Assembly (NCBI GenBank): GCA_021163565.1 | Contig: JAGGTT010000132.1 | Location: 1 to 9,381 of the forward strand | DNA length: 9,381 nt | Direction of reading: 5' to 3' | From: Candidatus Tharpella sp. | GTDB taxonomy: Bacteria; Desulfobacterota; Anaeroferrophillalia; Anaeroferrophillales; Tharpellaceae | Part shown: positions 7,084-9,381 of the stretch, in pieces | Position numbering within the stretch: the stretch's first letter is position 1 | Layout: every line of letters begins with the position of its first letter | Translations under genes and position numbers: made by a program | Notes under the pieces: model-generated | The model's input: the letters and a program-made list of their open reading frames with translations, nothing else | Told to the model about the DNA's origin: nothing | The model's database searches: none

Positions 7084-8211
7084 CTAAATCAACTTAAGAC
7101 AGTGATTTACAATCTCTGTCCGAGCCTCCGGCCGGGCCAGTTCCGCCGCCGCCTGAGCCATTTTCTCACGACGCTCAGGCTGAGTGATCAAATTTTCAAT
7201 CTCATCACTTAACCCGGCCGCCGTCAGTTCACTTTCAATCTGCATCACCGCTGCACCTTTCTCGACAAACGCCCTGGCATTAAAAACCTGATGATCGTGA
7301 GCGGCAAAAGGGAAAGGAACCAAAATCGCAGCCTTCCCAAGTTCAGCCAGTTCTGCCAGGGTCAGAGCTCCGGCCCGGCAGATAACCAGATCTGCGGCCC
7401 GGTAACAGACCCCTATATTATCTATAAACGGGGTCACTTCCGCCTGGCAGTTGATCTCCGCATAGGCCTTTTTAACCGTCTCAAGGTCGGCGTTGCCGCT
7501 TTGATGCACAACCTTAAGATCCGGATAACGGGAAACTAAAATTGCCAGCGCCTCAGGTACTCTACGATTGAGAATCCGAGCTCCCTGACTGCCACCAACT
7601 ATCAGAATATTAAAATCAGATTCCGAACTATCCGTCACCCTCTGATTTTCAGATAACTCGGCCGCGACTGTGGTCTCCTGCTCCTGCAGACGCAAACGCA
7701 ACGGATTGCCGAAATTGTAAATTTTACGGCTTTTCAAACTCTCCCGAGCTTTGCTGAAAGCGATAAAAACTGCATCGGCAAAAGGAGCTAACATACGATT
7801 AACCAGTCCTGGGTAGGCATTCTGCTCCTGCAAAACCCACGGCAAACCGGCGACCATAGCCGCCAGAAGCACCGGTGCACTAGCATAACCACCTAGCCCA
7901 ACAATAAGAACCGGGCGATAACGAACCAGTAATATCAGTGCCTGAATAACCGCTTTAGGGAAATTCGCCAGAGCCTTAAGCCGTTTAACCCCTCTAACTC
8001 CGACCAGGCCCTGAACCTTAAGAAAAACCAGAGGGTAACCCATTTCTGGAATCACCCGGGCTTCAATTCCCCGTTCGGTTCCGGCAAAAACGATATTTAT
8101 ATCAGGTTCCAACCGTTGAAACTCCTCCGCCAGAGCTATCCCGGGGAAAAGATGACCACCGGTACCACCGCCGGCAAAAAGAACTGTTTTAGCGGGTCTG
8201 GCGACTGACAT
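7084..8211 (-). CDS. murG: UDP-GlcNAc : lipid I N-acetylglucosaminyltransferase (MurG)
   Basis: Peripheral GT-B glycosyltransferase on the cytoplasmic face of the membrane that converts lipid I to lipid II, the substrate of FtsW. The 375 residues contain the lipid-binding G-loop FAGGGTGGHLFPG (12-24), IVGLGGYAS (103-111) and the Q129-Q-N131 segment LQEQNAYPGL (127-136). After a loop of about 30 residues rich in acidic and polar side chains (175-200), the second domain has GGSQGA (206-211), HQSG (236-239), CRAGALTLAEL (278-288) and PFPFAAHDHQ (299-308). I chose ATG 8211 because GGAG (8224-8221) lies 9 nt upstream; the in-frame TTG at 8226 overlaps that site. The start overlaps the end of ftsW by 23 bp, which suggests coupling. 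Confidence 0.98.
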   Translation of the reverse strand: MSVARPAKTVLFAGGGTGGHLFPGIALAEEFQRLEPDINIVFAGTERGIEARVIPEMGYPLVFLKVQGLVGVRGVKRLKALANFPKAVIQALILLVRYRPVLIVGLGGYASAPVLLAAMVAGLPWVLQEQNAYPGLVNRMLAPFADAVFIAFSKARESLKSRKIYNFGNPLRLRLQEQETTVAAELSENQRVTDSSESDFNILIVGGSQGARILNRRVPEALAILVSRYPDLKVVHQSGNADLETVKKAYAEINCQAEVTPFIDNIGVCYRAADLVICRAGALTLAELAELGKAAILVPFPFAAHDHQVFNARAFVEKGAAVMQIESELTAAGLSDEIENLITQPERREKMAQAAAELARPEARTEIVNHCLKLI

Positions 8212-9268
8212 TGTACAAAACTCCAACCGCAGCTAAGGAGACACAAAGTGAACTGCCGCCATAGCTTAAAAAAGGAAAGGTTAGACCTTTGGTCGGCAGG
8301 AGACCTAAAGTAACCCAGAAATTAACCGTCATCTGTAAAACCAGAAACAGAGTCACACCGAAAGCCAGCATAGTTCCCAGACGATCGGGAGCGGAATGGG
8401 ATATTTTCAAGCCGACCCAGAGTAGTAACGTAATCAGCAAAACCAGAACCATAATGCCGACAAAACCGAACTCTTCCGCCCAGACCGCGACTATAAAATC
8501 AGTATAGGCCTCCGGCAGATAGAGCAGTTTCTGGACACTGTTGCCGACCCCGGCACCACTGACGCCGCCGGCACCATAGGCAATCAGTGACTGCTTCAAC
8601 TGGTAAGAAATTCCGTTGCCGCCGACATCCAGAAATGATGTCAGGCGTTGCATCCGGTAACCCCGTCCGGCAATTGCTACGACGACCCCGACGCTGCCGA
8701 TCAAACCTAGAACTGCCAGATGTTTAATCCGTGCTCCGGCAACAAAAAGAAGTACAAAAGTCAAGGCTCCGAGTACCACGGCAGAGCCAAAGTCCGGCTC
8801 TTTCATCAACAGCGCGACGATAATGCCGAGAATAATCCAGGGCGGCAGAAACCCACGCTTAAAATCATCCAACCGGCCCTCGCGTTTGGCTAGATAAGCA
8901 CTCAGGTAGATCACAAAACCCAGTTTACAGAACTCTGATGCCTGCAGATTAAAAAACGGTGTCCTGATCCAGCGTGTAGCCCCTTTCACACTAACCCCGA
9001 AACCCGGCACTAATACCAGAACCAGCAGGCCGATACTTATAACTACCAGCGGCAAAGTCAATTTACCCCACCAGTGATAATCGAAACGAGCGCAGACCAG
9101 GAGTGCAACCCCGCCGAAAATGGCAAAGATCAACTGGCGCACAAGATAGTGACTGCTCTGGCCATAAGCGTTAAAGGCCTTTATGCTGCTGGCATTAAAT
9201 ACCATCAGAAGCCCCAGGCAAAGCATTGTGGCGACCACCGTCATCAATACTATTTCATTACGCTTCAT
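8189..9268 (-). CDS. ftsW: Peptidoglycan glycosyltransferase FtsW (SEDS family)
   Basis: Polytopic inner-membrane enzyme that polymerises lipid II into septal glycan with a class B PBP partner. The 359 residues contain about ten hydrophobic segments. SEDS motifs are present: GATRWI (97-102), QASEFCKLG (109-117), [10 protein letters not shown] (156-165), [11 protein letters not shown] (251-261) with the predicted catalytic Asp257, and [18 protein letters not shown] (324-341). Position between murD and murG supports FtsW over RodA. The start is not certain. ATG 9268 forms an ATGA overlap with the murD stop and has GAGGG 12 nt upstream. ATG 9280 would add MSGG, but its GAGGG touches the codon. 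I prefer 9268. Confidence 0.97.
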   Translation of the reverse strand: MKRNEIVLMTVVATMLCLGLLMVFNASSIKAFNAYGQSSHYLVRQLIFAIFGGVALLVCARFDYHWWGKLTLPLVVISIGLLVLVLVPGFGVSVKGATRWIRTPFFNLQASEFCKLGFVIYLSAYLAKREGRLDDFKRGFLPPWIILGIIVALLMKEPDFGSAVVLGALTFVLLFVAGARIKHLAVLGLIGSVGVVVAIAGRGYRMQRLTSFLDVGGNGISYQLKQSLIAYGAGGVSGAGVGNSVQKLLYLPEAYTDFIVAVWAEEFGFVGIMVLVLLITLLLWVGLKISHSAPDRLGTMLAFGVTLFLVLQMTVNFWVTLGLLPTKGLTFPFLSYGGSSLCVSLAAVGVLYNVSRQTR

Positions 9269-9381
9269 ACCGCCAGACATCCCTCACTGTTTGGATTCTG
9301 GATCAATTGCCGGAACCTGTCTCCGCGTTCTTCGTAATTTGCAAACTCATCAAAACTGGCACAACCGGGAGCCAGAAGCAC
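9265..9381 (-). CDS. murD: MurD C-terminal end (partial, UDP-MurNAc-L-Ala--D-Glu ligase)
   Basis: The minus strand is open from the right edge for 38 codons to a TGA at 9265-9267. It begins [20 protein letters not shown], which is the conserved C-terminal MurD motif (family pattern LSPxCASFDxFxxFExRG), and then has the usual FRQLI before a short tail. MurD adds D-glutamate to UDP-MurNAc-L-Ala. Only the last tenth or less of the protein is visible, including part of the substrate-binding C-terminal domain. The stop overlaps the preferred ftsW start as ATGA. The gene continues beyond the window. Confidence 0.93.
   Translation of the reverse strand: MLLAPGCASFDEFANYEERGDRFRQLIQNPNSEGCLAV

Noticed and set aside
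8189..9268. The SEDS protein as RodA or SpoVE
   Set aside because: Its place between murD and murG in the dcw cluster is that of FtsW, and there is no neighbouring mrd or sporulation gene.
234..9280. Several open frames of 60-125 codons on the plus strand opposite the dcw genes (for example 2757-3134 and 1318-1620)
   Set aside because: They lie opposite well-conserved genes, have compositions typical of reverse-strand reading, no recognisable domain, and no convincing ribosome site or promoter.
1..9381. A mobile element, CRISPR array, phage or defence system
   Set aside because: No repeat-spacer pattern, transposase, integrase or RNA gene is visible. The window is almost entirely conserved division and cell-wall genes with intact motifs.

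Overview
The window is one end of a dcw (division and cell wall) cluster. Seven complete genes and part of an eighth through to the last lie head to tail on the minus strand. Read in the direction of transcription (right to left) they are murD (3' end only), ftsW, murG, murC, murB, ddl, ftsQ, ftsA and ftsZ. The FtsA membrane-binding tail, the FtsZ C-terminal peptide, and a Gram-negative dcw order with murB between murC and ddl fit a Gram-negative bacterium. That order, together with the FtsZ and MurC N-termini, resembles Desulfobacterota/Desulfuromonadota (former Deltaproteobacteria). The lineage is an inference from gene order and remembered family sequences; I cannot name a genus.

Layout: positions 1-78 hold an open frame that is probably the 3' end of an unidentified convergent gene. 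Positions 79-233 hold two large, perfect inverted repeats that look like bidirectional terminators and separate that gene from ftsZ. Positions 234-9381 are the dcw genes, packed with overlaps or gaps of 24-63 bp. The one exception is a 127-bp AT-rich spacer between ftsA and ftsZ, which may carry a promoter and RNA structure. No promoter for the whole run is visible, so it must lie beyond the right edge, upstream of murD or earlier.

Function: murB, murC and murD make the UDP-MurNAc-peptide precursor, and Ddl supplies D-Ala-D-Ala for it. MurG adds GlcNAc to lipid I to give lipid II, and FtsW, a SEDS glycosyltransferase, polymerises lipid II at the septum. FtsQ is the bitopic scaffold linking cytoplasmic and periplasmic division proteins. 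FtsZ forms the cytokinetic ring and FtsA tethers it to the membrane. Every enzyme examined keeps its key motifs and I see no frameshift.

I looked for an undescribed system and did not find one. The points worth a second look are small: the paired terminators, possible RNA control ahead of ftsZ, non-ATG starts in the middle of the cluster, a very basic FtsQ tail, and some unusual residues in FtsZ.
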